Assembly: GCA_030041095.1 (NCBI GenBank)
Contig: JASHON010000196.1
Location: 1-61,419 of the forward strand
Origin: Terriglobia bacterium
Lineage (GTDB): Bacteria; Acidobacteriota; Terriglobia; UBA7540
Length of the DNA stretch: 61,419 nucleotides
Direction of reading: 5' to 3'
Position numbers and translations under genes: made by a program. The notes below the pieces were generated by a model. The model did no database searches, had not been told where the DNA came from, and was given only the letters and a program-made list of their open reading frames with translations. Positions 8,485-17,353 of this stretch are shown here, in pieces (the first letter of the stretch is position 1; every line of letters starts with the position of its first letter).

Positions 8485-9561
8485 ATGAGGAAACCGGGAC
8501 CGTCCTGTGTGACGACAGCGCTTCCGAACGACTTGGGGACACTCATTCGCGGTCGTACGCTCGCGCCAGCAGAACGGCATAAACATTCGGTTGATTCCGG
8601 GAATGCGAAACGGCTCCTGCACAGACTGCGAGCGCTGCAAAAAGGCGAGGCTCGTCTGCATGACGACTATCGCAGGGCAATGGCAGAAGCGACAGCGCGC
8701 AGGAAAACCCGCCAGCCCGGCAAGAAGCATAGCGGTCTGACGGGCGCGCCGCCGAAGCTGGCCACGCAAAGTGGATCCGTGCCGCCGGGGCCGAGCTGGA
8801 TTGCGCAGGAGGAGCGGAAGCGGAAAGAGGAGACGGATGAGCTTTGGGAGACAATCCAGGAGGCCGCACGCGCAGTTGTGCCTGCTGCATGGGATGTTGC
8901 GAAAGAGAAGGGCATTCCCTACGCGAGGCGTCTGCTCGAGGGTGGGAAGGCGGAGCTTGAAGAAATCTGCGATGACATCGTGCAAATGATGATCCAGATG
9001 TATGAAACCGCTGAACGGTTACACATGAGCCCTTTCACGCGGGCGAGCGGGCGGAGTTTGACGTCGCTGTGGGGGCTCGGCGATCGGCTGATTGCGCGTT
9101 GCGAAGGGCTCATCCGCGTGCTGGAGGGTCTTGAGAAGGGGTTCGAGTACGGCGGACCGGTGATCGTGGTTCTCGACTGGGTTACCAATATGATAGAACT
9201 CGTGCGCGCCCTTCGAGACCACAACCTACACGACGGCGGACGAACGGTGGCCTTTCACATCACACAAATTGTGATCCTGTCTTTCGTTGGCGCCATTGCG
9301 ATAATGGCGCTCATTTTCGCTGCCATGGGCCTCACCTTCGAGCTGGCCACCTTCGGGAGCCTTCTGGGCATATGCGCGTTGCCGCTCGCATTTTTGAAAC
9401 CAGCGAAGGGCTATCAGAGCCCTTTCGAAAAGGCAGTCACAAACGCCCGAGCCAGCGGGCACACGTATTCGAGAGAGTACATGGAAGCAGTCCACAAATA
9501 CCTCCACGACCCCTCGCCGATCAATCGGATTGACTTAGACCATATCGAGCATGGCATGTGA
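8485..9561 (+). CDS. Unrecognised membrane protein with charged helical N-terminal half
   Basis: I do not recognise this 358-residue protein. Residues 1-120 are basic and low in hydrophobics (ARRKTRQPGKKHSG). Residues 120-240 look helical and acidic (EERKRKEETDELWETIQEAA, GGKAELEEICDDIVQMMIQ). Two adjacent transmembrane helices follow at about 258-305 (IVILSFVGAIAIMALIFAAM, ATFGSLLGICALPLAFL), then a 50-residue charged tail. This two-helix hairpin after a long helical arm occurs in some pore-forming or polymorphic effectors, but no nuclease or toxin motif is visible and no immunity gene is next to it. The start is uncertain; M66 is an alternative. Confidence 0.55.
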   Translation: MRKPGPSCVTTALPNDLGTLIRGRTLAPAERHKHSVDSGNAKRLLHRLRALQKGEARLHDDYRRAMAEATARRKTRQPGKKHSGLTGAPPKLATQSGSVPPGPSWIAQEERKRKEETDELWETIQEAARAVVPAAWDVAKEKGIPYARRLLEGGKAELEEICDDIVQMMIQMYETAERLHMSPFTRASGRSLTSLWGLGDRLIARCEGLIRVLEGLEKGFEYGGPVIVVLDWVTNMIELVRALRDHNLHDGGRTVAFHITQIVILSFVGAIAIMALIFAAMGLTFELATFGSLLGICALPLAFLKPAKGYQSPFEKAVTNARASGHTYSREYMEAVHKYLHDPSPINRIDLDHIEHGM

Positions 9562-9729
9562 GTCAGGCCTCCTGCAGTTTCGGGCGATGCTGCCATGGCG
9601 GCGATCTGCCCGGCTGCGATGACAACTCACCAAGGACTCTTCATCACGGGCGAACTTGCGCCGAAAGCGCGCCAGGACTGATTTAAGGTCTACGCGACTT
9701 CATGGTTCCCCTTCGCTTGACTTTATGAG

Positions 9730-9735
9730 TATAAT
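9730..9735 (+). promoter_or_regulatory. Likely -10 box of the sedolisin gene
   Basis: An exact TATAAT lies 33 nt before the TTG start, leaving room for the AAGGAGG ribosome site at 9758. The TTGACT at 9717 is too close (7 bases) to serve as -35, and nothing better lies at 17 bases. Confidence 0.45.
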
Positions 9736-9768
9736 GACCGGTCCGTAAGAGCGCGCAAGGAGGGGAAC

Positions 9769-12700
9769 TTGCGATCTATCTCGGAACGGAACCATACCTC
9801 TTGGAATATTCGTGCCCTTCAACTTGCGGGCTTGCTGGAGCTTTTCTTTGTCATCGTTGCCGGCGCGCGAGCCCAATCCTCCGGGGCAAAGCCGCAGATC
9901 GTTGAGGCGATAGATCCCGCCGCACGGATAACCCTGCAAGGCAACACGCCACCTTGGGCGCGTGCTGAAAACGACCGCGGCGCCGCGCCGGATGATCTCA
10001 CTCTCGACCGTATGCTTCTGGTCCTGAAGCGGCCTCCTGAACAGGAAACGGCGCTTCGAGAGCTGCTCGTGGAGCAGCAGGTAAAATCGTCCGCGAACTA
10101 TCATCAATGGCTCACCCCGCAGCAGTTCGGAAACCAATTTGGCCCAGCCAACGCCGATATCCAGGTCATCAGCGACTGGCTTGACTCCCAGGGCTTTCAG
10201 ATTGACCGCGTCGCCCGCGGACGATCCGTAATTGAGTTTTCGGGATCTGCCGGGCTGGTGCGGGAAGCATTTCACACCGCCATTCACCGGTACGAAATGA
10301 AGGGAAAAAGCTATTGGTCCAACACAAATGACCCCCAGATTCCAGCGGCATTGGCGCCGGCTATTGCGGGAATCGCTTCGCTGAATAATTTCCCCATCAA
10401 ACCGATGGTCCGGCCAGTCGGCTTTCCCGTGGTTGTCAGGCGCACCGGAGGCCTCGTGCCGCAGTTCACGTTCTCGGGGCCCGACGGAACGGTCTACTAC
10501 GCCCTCACACCGGCGGATTTCGACACCATCTATAACGTGCCGCAGTCGGTGGGCGGCGCGCCCGACGGCCAGGGAGAGACCATCGCCATTGTCGCCGACT
10601 CGAACGTGAACTTGAGTGATTGGAGCAACTTCCGCAGAGCGTTTGGTCTTGCCGCTGCCAATCCTAACGTCATCGTTAATGGGCCAGATCCGGGAATCGT
10701 CTCCGGAGACGAGAGCGAAGCCGATCTCGATATGGAATGGGCGGGAGCCATCGCGCAGTATGCAACCATCGACCTGGTGGTTTCGGAGGATACCACTTCC
10801 ACGCCGGGCATCGGCCTTTCTGCGCTCTATATCGTTGACAATAATCTCGCCCCAGTAATGAGCGTGAGTTACGGATTCTGCGAGGCGTCGCTCGGCGTTG
10901 CCGGTAATGCCTTTTACAATTCGCTGTGGGAGCAAGCTGCCACTGAGGGCATCAGCGTGGTTGTGGCTGCCGGCGATACGGGGTCGGCAGCCTGCGCTGC
11001 CGGCGCCCCTGCAGACGTCGCACAAGCCGCATTGGGCGTGAGCGGAGTCGCTTCAACGCCGTTCGATTTGGCTGTCGGTGGGACTGATTTTGACGATGGG
11101 AGTGACTTATCGCAGTATTGGAGGAGCACGAACAATCCCACGAATGATTCTTCCGTTCTCTCTTATATTCCCGAAATCACCTGGAACGACACTTGCGCCC
11201 AGGTTGGCGACAGCGTCCCGTGTGATTCGCAAGAGGACTTGCTGGACGCCGGCGGCGGCGGACCAAGTTCCTGCGTAACGGTCGACGCCTCGGGAACTAA
11301 TGTCGCCTGCACAGGCGCGGGATATGCGAAGCCCGATTGGCAAACCGGATCAGGCGTGCCATCGGACAGCGCTCGCGATATTCCTGACGTTTCGCTCTTT
11401 TCGGGACTTGGGCGCAACGGAAGTTTCTATCTGTATTGCGAAGCCGATGCGAACCTGGACGGCTCTTCAAGCTGCAACCTTGCGGATGACTCTGAATTCG
11501 AAGGCGCCGGAGGGACTTCATTCTCCGCTCAGGCGTTCGGAGCCATCATGGCGCTCGTCGATCAGAGGACCGGCCAGCGGCAGGGCAATCCGAATTATGT
11601 GCTTTACACGCTTGCCGCGCAGCCCGGCGCAAGCTGCCCGTCCACCCCTTCCAGCGTCCAAAGCACGTCGTGTATCTTCTATGACGTCATCAACGGCAAT
11701 AATTCATTGCCCTGCGATATGTCAGACTGCGGGACGACTGCTTCTACGGGCGGAACGTACGTGCTCATAGTGCCGGGTAGCAATCCGCCCGTGCCGGCCT
11801 GGAACGCCGGACCCGGGTACGACCTTGCCACGGGACTAGGCAGTGTGAACGTCACCAACCTGATTAACAAGTGGAACTCCGTGAGCTTCACTCCGAGTAC
11901 CACTCAACTTACCATCTCGCCCACGACGCTGGCGCACGGCACGGCAGTGACGGTCAGCGCTCAAGTCACAGCGCAGGGAGGCACTCCCACGGGCAGCGTC
12001 TCGCTGCTCGCCGCTCTGAACGGCAGCAATCTTGGCGTTGCAAGTTTTGCGCTCACGGATGGCTCAGCTTCCGGCGCCACCCAGGCCCTCCCGGGCGGAA
12101 CGTACAACGTGACCGCGCACTACCCGGGCAATGGGACTTATGGTGCGAGCGATTCGAACTCGGTTCAGGTAACCGTATCGAAGGAAAGCAGCGTGACCAA
12201 CCTGGGCGTGGTCTCAACCGACTGGGGGACGGGAACCGTAATTAGCACGAATGCCACCAACTTCCCCTACGGCTCGAGCTACCTTTTGAGGGTGAGTGTG
12301 GGGAATTCTGCCGGCAACGCCTGCGCGGCAACTCAAGTGCCCGGCACTGGATGTCCTTCGGGAACCGTGAACCTCACGGACAATGGCGCGCCCTTGGATT
12401 CCAGCGTCTCCAGCCTGAACAGCCTCGGGGTGATGGAAGACGATCTCATCCAGCTTACGGCAGGCGTTCATACCCTGTCGGCATCCTATCTTGGTGACAA
12501 CAGTTTCAACCCGAGCAATTCGGCCCCCGATGTGGTCACAGTGACGCAGGCTCAGACCATGACCGGGTTGGCGGCAAACGGCGAGAATGGCCCCAATATC
12601 CCGTGGGGCAGCACCGTTACCTTGAGGGCCACGGTGAGCGCCCTCCAAAGCAACGGCGCGGCGCCAACCGGCACTGTGCAATTTCTGAATGGCTTAAGCG

Positions 12701-13425
12701 CGAATGACTCGACCCCGATTAGCGGTAACGTATCATATTCAAATCTCCCCACTGGCAACTCTACGGCGCCTGACCTCGTGGCGACTCTTTCAACTACATT
12801 TTCGTCCACGACAACACTGACCGCGCAATACTCGGGTGACCAGAATTACTCCTCGTCGTGGGGCAATAACTCGATCACGGTTGAGCCAGGTTTTGGGGTC
12901 TCTGTCAATCCCGCAAGTGTTACCATTCCAGCCGCCGGCCAATCCGGAACCACAACAGTCACGGTAACTTCCGGAGGAGGATTCAGCGGAGCTGTCACGT
13001 TGAGTTGCCAGTTGCCCACAGCTTTGGCGCAGGCTGCTTGCGCATTCAACCCTCCGGCCGTAACGACTTCCGGCCAAAGCACACTTTCCATCACCACAGT
13101 TGCGCCGCAAGCCGCTGCGGCTCTATTCAAATGGTGGTCGCCAACCGGTTACCTGCCCGCAGGCCTTGGCCTGTTTTGCCTGGCGTCCCTCATCGTCGCC
13201 GGTCTCGCAGCCCGTCGCCGGTTCAGGTTTGCAGCCGCTCTTTCGCTGTCGCTCATTCTATTGTTCTGCCTCACGATGGCCGCCTGCGGCGGTGGCAGCG
13301 GGGCGAGCGTATCCGGTTACACCGTGCCGAATCCAGGCACGCCGGCCGGAACGTACAAGGTCGTAGTACTAGCAACGAACGAGACCATCTCGCTGCCAGC
13401 CACCCTCAACCTTACGGTTCAATAA
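9769..13425 (+). CDS. Sedolisin (S53) serine-carboxyl protease with Ig-like repeats
   Basis: A 1218-residue exported protease. The start is TTG 9769, with AAGGAGG 9758-9764 in front and a signal peptide ending near ARAQ. A pro-kumamolisin activation domain spans about 45-215. The catalytic domain (about 230-700) shows E317 and D321 in ESEADLDMEW, an SYGFCEASLG segment likely to hold the oxyanion Asp region, and S584 in GGTSFSA. Three Ig-like beta-sandwich repeats follow (about 705-810, 815-925, 930-1040), then another sandwich domain and two hydrophobic segments (about 1128-1150 and 1155-1172). Next comes a lipobox-like MAACGGGSG and a short tail. It digests protein outside the cell at acidic pH. 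TATAAT at 9730-9735 is a likely -10 box. Confidence 0.88.
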   Translation: MRSISERNHTSWNIRALQLAGLLELFFVIVAGARAQSSGAKPQIVEAIDPAARITLQGNTPPWARAENDRGAAPDDLTLDRMLLVLKRPPEQETALRELLVEQQVKSSANYHQWLTPQQFGNQFGPANADIQVISDWLDSQGFQIDRVARGRSVIEFSGSAGLVREAFHTAIHRYEMKGKSYWSNTNDPQIPAALAPAIAGIASLNNFPIKPMVRPVGFPVVVRRTGGLVPQFTFSGPDGTVYYALTPADFDTIYNVPQSVGGAPDGQGETIAIVADSNVNLSDWSNFRRAFGLAAANPNVIVNGPDPGIVSGDESEADLDMEWAGAIAQYATIDLVVSEDTTSTPGIGLSALYIVDNNLAPVMSVSYGFCEASLGVAGNAFYNSLWEQAATEGISVVVAAGDTGSAACAAGAPADVAQAALGVSGVASTPFDLAVGGTDFDDGSDLSQYWRSTNNPTNDSSVLSYIPEITWNDTCAQVGDSVPCDSQEDLLDAGGGGPSSCVTVDASGTNVACTGAGYAKPDWQTGSGVPSDSARDIPDVSLFSGLGRNGSFYLYCEADANLDGSSSCNLADDSEFEGAGGTSFSAQAFGAIMALVDQRTGQRQGNPNYVLYTLAAQPGASCPSTPSSVQSTSCIFYDVINGNNSLPCDMSDCGTTASTGGTYVLIVPGSNPPVPAWNAGPGYDLATGLGSVNVTNLINKWNSVSFTPSTTQLTISPTTLAHGTAVTVSAQVTAQGGTPTGSVSLLAALNGSNLGVASFALTDGSASGATQALPGGTYNVTAHYPGNGTYGASDSNSVQVTVSKESSVTNLGVVSTDWGTGTVISTNATNFPYGSSYLLRVSVGNSAGNACAATQVPGTGCPSGTVNLTDNGAPLDSSVSSLNSLGVMEDDLIQLTAGVHTLSASYLGDNSFNPSNSAPDVVTVTQAQTMTGLAANGENGPNIPWGSTVTLRATVSALQSNGAAPTGTVQFLNGLSANDSTPISGNVSYSNLPTGNSTAPDLVATLSTTFSSTTTLTAQYSGDQNYSSSWGNNSITVEPGFGVSVNPASVTIPAAGQSGTTTVTVTSGGGFSGAVTLSCQLPTALAQAACAFNPPAVTTSGQSTLSITTVAPQAAAALFKWWSPTGYLPAGLGLFCLASLIVAGLAARRRFRFAAALSLSLILLFCLTMAACGGGSGASVSGYTVPNPGTPAGTYKVVVLATNETISLPATLNLTVQ

Positions 13426-13649
13426 GCGTCAGGATCAGAGCGGCAGAAATCGATAGGAGTAGCATGCCTGCCATCATCGGTTCTGGAAGAGCACAGTACC
13501 TTCCTTTGCGTTTCTACCTTTCGGACTAATCGAAGCCGCCCCGTATCAGTTGGTCATGTCGCTTCGCGACACCCACGAAGCTATGAAAATGCGCCATTCC
13601 GATCTCCAGGGCGTCCTGGTGACGGAATACCGTCGCATTTTCAAGACAG

Positions 13650-13905
13650 AGCACGACTTCAGTCATGCCGCAAAGATGCTGAAGGAAAAAGAGCTTTACA
13701 GGCTGCGGAAAAACTCGACGCCGCCGCGAACGTGGCGCCGGCATCTTGCCGGCCTCCGTTGAATTGAAGCGAGTTGCCGGCTGGAAGCCGGCGCTACGTC
13801 AACTCCCGAAAAGAGTTTTTCCGCAGGGGCTAAAGCCCCGCGATCGGCGGACCTGAGTCGGCATGACTGAAGTCATGCCCTGATACAGGGGTACGAAGCG
13901 GCTGC
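13650..13905 (-). repeat. REP pair of a RAYT unit (RAYT lost), interrupted by a MITE
   Basis: 13650-13698 is the inverted form of the REP that elsewhere flanks the RAYT start (compare 61135-61200). 13827-13905 is the inverted form of the REP that elsewhere holds the RAYT stop (compare 18441-18540), with the palindrome GGCATGACTGAAGTCATGCC. Between them only the 128-bp MITE remains; no RAYT coding sequence is left. Shared CCGCAG at the junction (13821-13826) between the MITE end and the REP suggests a microhomology deletion that removed the transposase. Confidence 0.7.
13699..13826 (+). mobile_element. MITE copy 1, right end truncated
   Basis: It begins CAGGCTGCGGAAAAACTC directly after a TTTA. 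Two hairpins follow, built on GCGCCGGC-atctt-GCCGGC and GCCGGC-tggaa-GCCGGCGC, and it ends in GAGTTTTTCCGCAG. The last four bases (CCTG) of the right inverted repeat are missing and REP sequence continues. The interior is nearly identical to copies at 16556 and 40019. It has no coding capacity. Confidence 0.75.
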
Positions 13906-13954
13906 CGGAGCCGTGCCCTGGACTATCTACTGTTGCTCAGCAGTGTTGCATTGG

Positions 13955-14045
13955 CATGATGCGGCTCTGCCGCCTGACCTGCGGAAAGGCTTGCCTTTCC
14001 GAGAGCGCCAGCGATCGAATTATTTAGAGAGAGGCTGCGCCTCGC
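13955..14045 (+). repeat. Triple-hairpin dispersed repeat, copy 1
   Basis: A block of about 91 bp made of three successive palindromes: GCGGCTCTGCCGC, GGAAAGGCTTGCCTTTCC, and GAGGCTGCGCCTC after an AT-rich spacer (GATCGAATTATTTAG). Other copies are at 18317-18409 (same strand) and 16781-16874 (opposite strand), and a partial at about 16378-16435. It is always next to the REP/RAYT repeats and is not translated. Confidence 0.75.
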
Positions 14046-14240
14046 GCCGCCTGCTGACCTTGGTCACGATCGGCCGCAACCCGTTGCCGCTGAAATCTGT
14101 CGCGCTTACTCTCGAAAGCGTTCAGCCGTCTGAATCCCGCCACTGGCGCGGTGGATATGTGAGAATCCGGCGTGCTTCTTGCGGGGGTTTCCCAAGCCTG
14201 CTGGAAGGACGGCGAAGCTCGTTCCGATACGAACAAGCCT

Positions 14241-14513
14241 TCATTCGTTCACTCGCTGCACTTTTTTGCGGTTCAGGTACCAGCAGGGCGCGTAGCCGAG
14301 ATGCGGAAACAGGCTGTGGACACAAGTTTGGTTTTGCGGTGTCGCGAAATAAAGGTCGTGCTTGCCGCTTTTGAGAGGAACGGCGTAATAGCGCCGTATC
14401 GTCACCGATCCCAGAATCTGGCGCCCCTTCGGGATGTGGAAGCGTATTGAAATGGTGTCCGCCAGGTAGACTAATACGGCGAGCGCGATCAGAGTCAAAA
14501 GCATTCTTTTCAC
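14241..14513 (-). CDS. Small membrane-anchored protein of unknown function
   Basis: A 90-residue protein. It starts with one hydrophobic segment (MKRMLLTLIALAVLVYLADT) that anchors or exports it. The tail (RRYYAVPLKSGKHDLYF, then CVHSLFPHLGYAPCWYLN) contains two cysteines that could form a disulfide. I associate this pattern with small proteins common in acidobacterial genomes; function is unknown. It lies between repeats and the divergent AlkB-like gene. Confidence 0.65.
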   Translation of the reverse strand: MKRMLLTLIALAVLVYLADTISIRFHIPKGRQILGSVTIRRYYAVPLKSGKHDLYFATPQNQTCVHSLFPHLGYAPCWYLNRKKVQRVNE

Positions 14514-14628
14514 TTGCCCATTATCTCAAACTAACTGGCCGGCCGCTGATCGCCACCTGGCGAAGGCGGGCGTCGACGAGTGGCAGCACGCTGCTATGGA
14601 ATGAGGCCGGAGATAGTGCATATACTGA

Positions 14629-15345
14629 ATGCAGAAAATAGGGACGCGCTTGATGCGTCCGTCGAGCCGCGCGACGATCCGCGAGCACATCCGCCAGGAA
14701 TCACGCCTGACGGCGTCCTCTTCGAGCAGCACGCATATGGAAGCCCTTTGCATTCCGGGAGCGGAAATTTACTACGACAGAAAGTTCCTGCCGCCCGATG
14801 AAGCAACAGCGCTTTTCAACGCCCTGCGCGCGCACTGCGCCTGGGAACGACGCCGAGCTTCATTCAACTATGCCGTGCCTCGGGACGAAGCCTATTACGG
14901 CGATCCGGGAACCGAATACGTCTATTCGCGGCGTAAATACCAGCCACTCGCCTGGATTGCGGAATTGCGCTCCTTGAAGACTCGCGTAGAAGAGGCCACT
15001 CCCGAAGCTGCTTATTCCAACTTGGGGCTGCCGAGGCTGGGCTACAACGCCGTGCTGTGCAATCTATATCGCAACGGAAACGACAGTGTCGGCCTGCACG
15101 CGGACGCGGAGCCGGAAATGGGGCCGGTGATCGCTTCGGTCAGCCTGGGAGCCGAGCGTCTATTTCGCTTCAAAAACCAGAACGGGACCGTTGCCTTTGC
15201 GGAGCGGTTGCCCCATGGCAGCTTGTTGATTATGGCGGGAAGAACCCAGAAGAACCTGAAGCACGAAGTCCCAAAAGAGCCAGGCGTTGCTCTCGCACGC
15301 ATTAACCTGACATTTCGGCACGTTGAACGCGGGATTCTCCCTTGA
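14629..15345 (+). CDS. AlkB-like 2-oxoglutarate/Fe(II) dioxygenase
   Basis: The dioxygenase fold carries the complete active site: H157 and D159 in GLHADAE, H212 in KHEVPK, and R224 with R230 in ARINLTFRHV for 2-oxoglutarate. The YNAVLCNLYRNGNDSVGLH segment is typical of AlkB proteins of the ALKBH2/3 type. These enzymes remove methyl groups such as 1-methyladenine and 3-methylcytosine from DNA or RNA. Residues 1-36 look non-conserved; the true start may be M37 (ATG 14737), which would give 202 residues, close to the family size. Neither start has a clear ribosome site. Confidence 0.8.
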   Translation: MQKIGTRLMRPSSRATIREHIRQESRLTASSSSSTHMEALCIPGAEIYYDRKFLPPDEATALFNALRAHCAWERRRASFNYAVPRDEAYYGDPGTEYVYSRRKYQPLAWIAELRSLKTRVEEATPEAAYSNLGLPRLGYNAVLCNLYRNGNDSVGLHADAEPEMGPVIASVSLGAERLFRFKNQNGTVAFAERLPHGSLLIMAGRTQKNLKHEVPKEPGVALARINLTFRHVERGILP

Positions 15346-15388
15346 TGCTGGGCGCCAGAATTTGCGAAGCCGAAGGGCTGTCCGGTTG

Positions 15389-16129
15389 CTATGCCGCGTT
15401 TTCGAGCGCAATCGCCAGTTGACGCAGATTTTCTAGAATTTGCCGAACTTGAGCGCGCTCCCAATCTTCCGATGTCGAGGAGTCAGCTCGCAGCGATGTA
15501 TAGCGTCCCTGCTCGCCAGCAGTCTCGGCCGGAGGAAGGTTTCTTTCACTTGCCAGCCCTCCTCGAACTCCCCAAACGAGTTGCCCCTTGCTCAGTGCGA
15601 TTTCGCATCGATGAGAGTCGTGGTGGAGCATGCCGGCGATTTGCTGCTTATTCTCCGGCCGCTGAAACCAAGCCATGAAACGGCCAGCATCCTCGCTGAT
15701 GAAACCAAATTCCTTGTCGAGGGCCGCGTCGCCTGACTCGAAGGCGTTCTTCGGCCTCCCGAGGCTCACCGTAGCGCGGGGGAAAATTCCAAACTTGAGG
15801 GGTGACGAGCAGGCAAGCTGAGCCTTGAAATAGACGGGGCCGCGTTTCCCACCGCCAGAGTTGAATAGCTCCGCCTCGCGCCCGCCAAACCGGCCGAACA
15901 GGCGTCCGTGCCGTATTGCCCCTGACCCACCGTCCAATACTTGACCGCGAAGCAGCAAGCGCTTACGGTAGGCGCGGTGCTGGCGGATACCGAAAAAGAC
16001 GAATAAGACAACAACCACAATCGCGGCGAGTACGACATAAAGACCCGCCGTGTTTGAAGCTCCGGCAGCCCAGTAAAGCAAGAGCAGGGACTTCCCCGCA
16101 GGGACCCAGAAACCAGCGACTGTGACCAT
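15389..16129 (-). CDS. Membrane-anchored protein of unknown function
   Basis: GAGGAGTGAG just before the ATG supports the start. Residues 11-48 hold one or two transmembrane helices (SLLLLYWAAG, LYVVLAAIVVVVLFVFFGI). The other 195 residues would be a soluble domain with a mixed alpha/beta look (RGPVYFKAQLACSS, FGFISEDAGRFMAWFQRPEN, HRCEIALSKGQLVW), which I cannot place in a family. It could be a sensor or a bacterial DUF with a PH-like fold, but this is a guess. It is convergent with the AlkB-like gene (43 bp between stops). Confidence 0.6.
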   Translation of the reverse strand: MVTVAGFWVPAGKSLLLLYWAAGASNTAGLYVVLAAIVVVVLFVFFGIRQHRAYRKRLLLRGQVLDGGSGAIRHGRLFGRFGGREAELFNSGGGKRGPVYFKAQLACSSPLKFGIFPRATVSLGRPKNAFESGDAALDKEFGFISEDAGRFMAWFQRPENKQQIAGMLHHDSHRCEIALSKGQLVWGVRGGLASERNLPPAETAGEQGRYTSLRADSSTSEDWERAQVRQILENLRQLAIALENAA

Positions 16130-16435
16130 GGCTCACTCCTCACTTCCAGCCTGGAGAAAGTTCAGTTCCTTACCGGGCTTCTCAGATTCGAAAAACAAGT
16201 CGATTGCAGAATGGCTCGCACGGCCGGCGTAAGCCTCGCCAGCACCGCCTTCGTTTCCATCCTGGACGACGCAAACAGATAAACCAAGGACATTAGCTCC
16301 TTATGTAAGCGGATCGGGTGATGAGAGTCAAGTTTACTTCTTGGAATTTCTAGAGTTGTTGAGAAACGTCGCCCAGGCACCGTGCGGCTCCGCCGCCTGA
16401 CGTGCGGCCAGACTTGAGGAATGTTTTGCCTTTCC

Positions 16436-16765
16436 GGGCGCTTCGGCAGCCGCTTCGTACCCCTGTATCAGGGCGTGACTTCAGTCATGCCGACTCAGGT
16501 CCGCCGATGGCTGGGCTTTAGCGCCTGCGGCTCTTCGCTTTGCCAAGTGGCTGAACAGGCTGCGAAAAAACTCGCCGCCGCCGCGAATGGTGCGCCGGCA
16601 TCTTGCCGGCCTCCGTTTAATTAAAGCGAGTTGCCGGCTGGAAGCCGGCGCTACGTCAACTCCTAAAAGAGTTTTTCCGCAGCCTGTAAAGCCCTCTTTC
16701 CTTCTGCATCTTTGCGGCACGATTAAAGTCATGCCCTGACACGAGGCGGCTTCGATCAATCCCAA
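16436..16765 (+). repeat. REP-RAYT remnant unit with inserted MITE
   Basis: 16436-16531 is the REP that encodes the RAYT C-terminus (GTGACTTCAGTCATGCC palindrome). 16531-16555, read on the minus strand, still encodes FSHLAKRRAAGAKA of the RAYT and stays open to its stop in the REP. The MITE starts immediately at 16556, and the REP that normally precedes the RAYT start follows (16687-16765). So all but about the last 24 codons of the transposase are gone, with one breakpoint exactly at the MITE end. Confidence 0.7.
16556..16686 (+). mobile_element. MITE copy 2 (131 bp)
   Basis: Both ends are present: CAGGCTGCGAAAAAACTC and GAGTTTTTCCGCAGCCTG, with the two GCCGGC hairpins inside. The right flank is TAAA, the expected target core of the REP; the left flank is TGAA, part of the RAYT coding sequence, so the original left flank has been lost. 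The interior is nearly identical to copies 1 and 3. Confidence 0.78.
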
Positions 16766-16780
16766 AATGTAGAAACTCGA

Positions 16781-16874
16781 GGGCGAGGCGCAGCCTCGCC
16801 CTAATAAATTCAGCCGTCAGCACTTTCGGAAAGGCAAGCCTTTCCACACGTCAGGCGGCGGAGCCGCATCATAC
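16781..16874 (-). repeat. Triple-hairpin dispersed repeat, copy 2 (inverted)
   Basis: The reverse complement of the block at 18317-18409: GGGCGAGGC/GCCTCGCCC palindrome first, then GGAAAGGC/GCCTTTCC, then GGCGGCGGAGCCGC. A partial forward copy (CGGCTCCGCCGCCTGACGTG, 16385-16404) lies upstream, so the 16.4-16.9 kb repeat cluster is framed by copies facing each other. Confidence 0.7.
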
Positions 16875-16884
16875 CAATACGACG

Positions 16885-17353
16885 CCGCTGCGCGAATCGG
16901 ACGCAGCCCCTCCCATTTGCCCTTTCAGGTGATACATTTATCTCGTCGGGGCATCGGAGGTGCAGCCATTCTCGAGCCCTTGAGAAAACGTCTATGGCGA
17001 ACGGAAGAGACGGCGTAAGCCCAAAAGGCAGGCTGGAGCTCACCTGGGCGGGTAAGGAAAACCGGCCGTGCCTTGAGCCGCGCATCCTGATCGAGGACCG
17101 GAGGCTTTCCTATGGCGATCCGAGCGCTGAGAATAGGCTCATCCACGGACAGTGAACTCCGTTGATTCAACCCGTGTTGAAACCACCGGTCACCAGTCTG
17201 ATCCGGGCCGCGCGGTTTCATATCATCGAAGAAATCTTTGCTTCGAATAAATTGCAATAACCCCGTGAGCGGTCAAATTTCTCCAATACCCAATCGCCGT
17301 CTGTGCGCGATAACGAAAGATCGGTACATTCAGCACTTGCGAAGGAGAATCGA
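16885..17353. other. Intergenic stretch without a recognised gene
   Basis: About 470 bases between the repeat cluster and the methyltransferase. Frames on both strands up to about 110 codons show no signature or ribosome site. Composition is normal for the window. A promoter for the methyltransferase should lie in 17200-17330, but no clear boxes were found. Confidence 0.4.

Noticed and set aside
9717-9735. TTGACT plus TATAAT as a complete promoter of the sedolisin gene
   Set aside because: Only 7 bases separate the boxes; the -10 alone was kept.
9700-11025. 441-codon minus-strand frame opposite the sedolisin gene
   Set aside because: It is antisense to the protease prodomain and catalytic domain, has no motif, and its length follows from GC-rich codon use.
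13550-13762. 70-codon plus-strand frame before the first repeat cluster
   Set aside because: Its second half is translated REP and MITE sequence (LYRLRKNS recurs wherever the MITE does), so it is not a gene.
13699-16686. CRISPR-like array suggested by repeated palindromes
   Set aside because: The repeats are dispersed, different in type, and have no regular spacers; no cas genes are present.
16481-16765. 94-codon minus-strand frame crossing the MITE
   Set aside because: Only its last 24 codons are RAYT; the rest is read-through of MITE and REP. It is described as part of the remnant unit.
16925-17257. 110-codon minus-strand frame in the gap before the methyltransferase
   Set aside because: No recognisable domain, no ribosome site, and no neighbour context.
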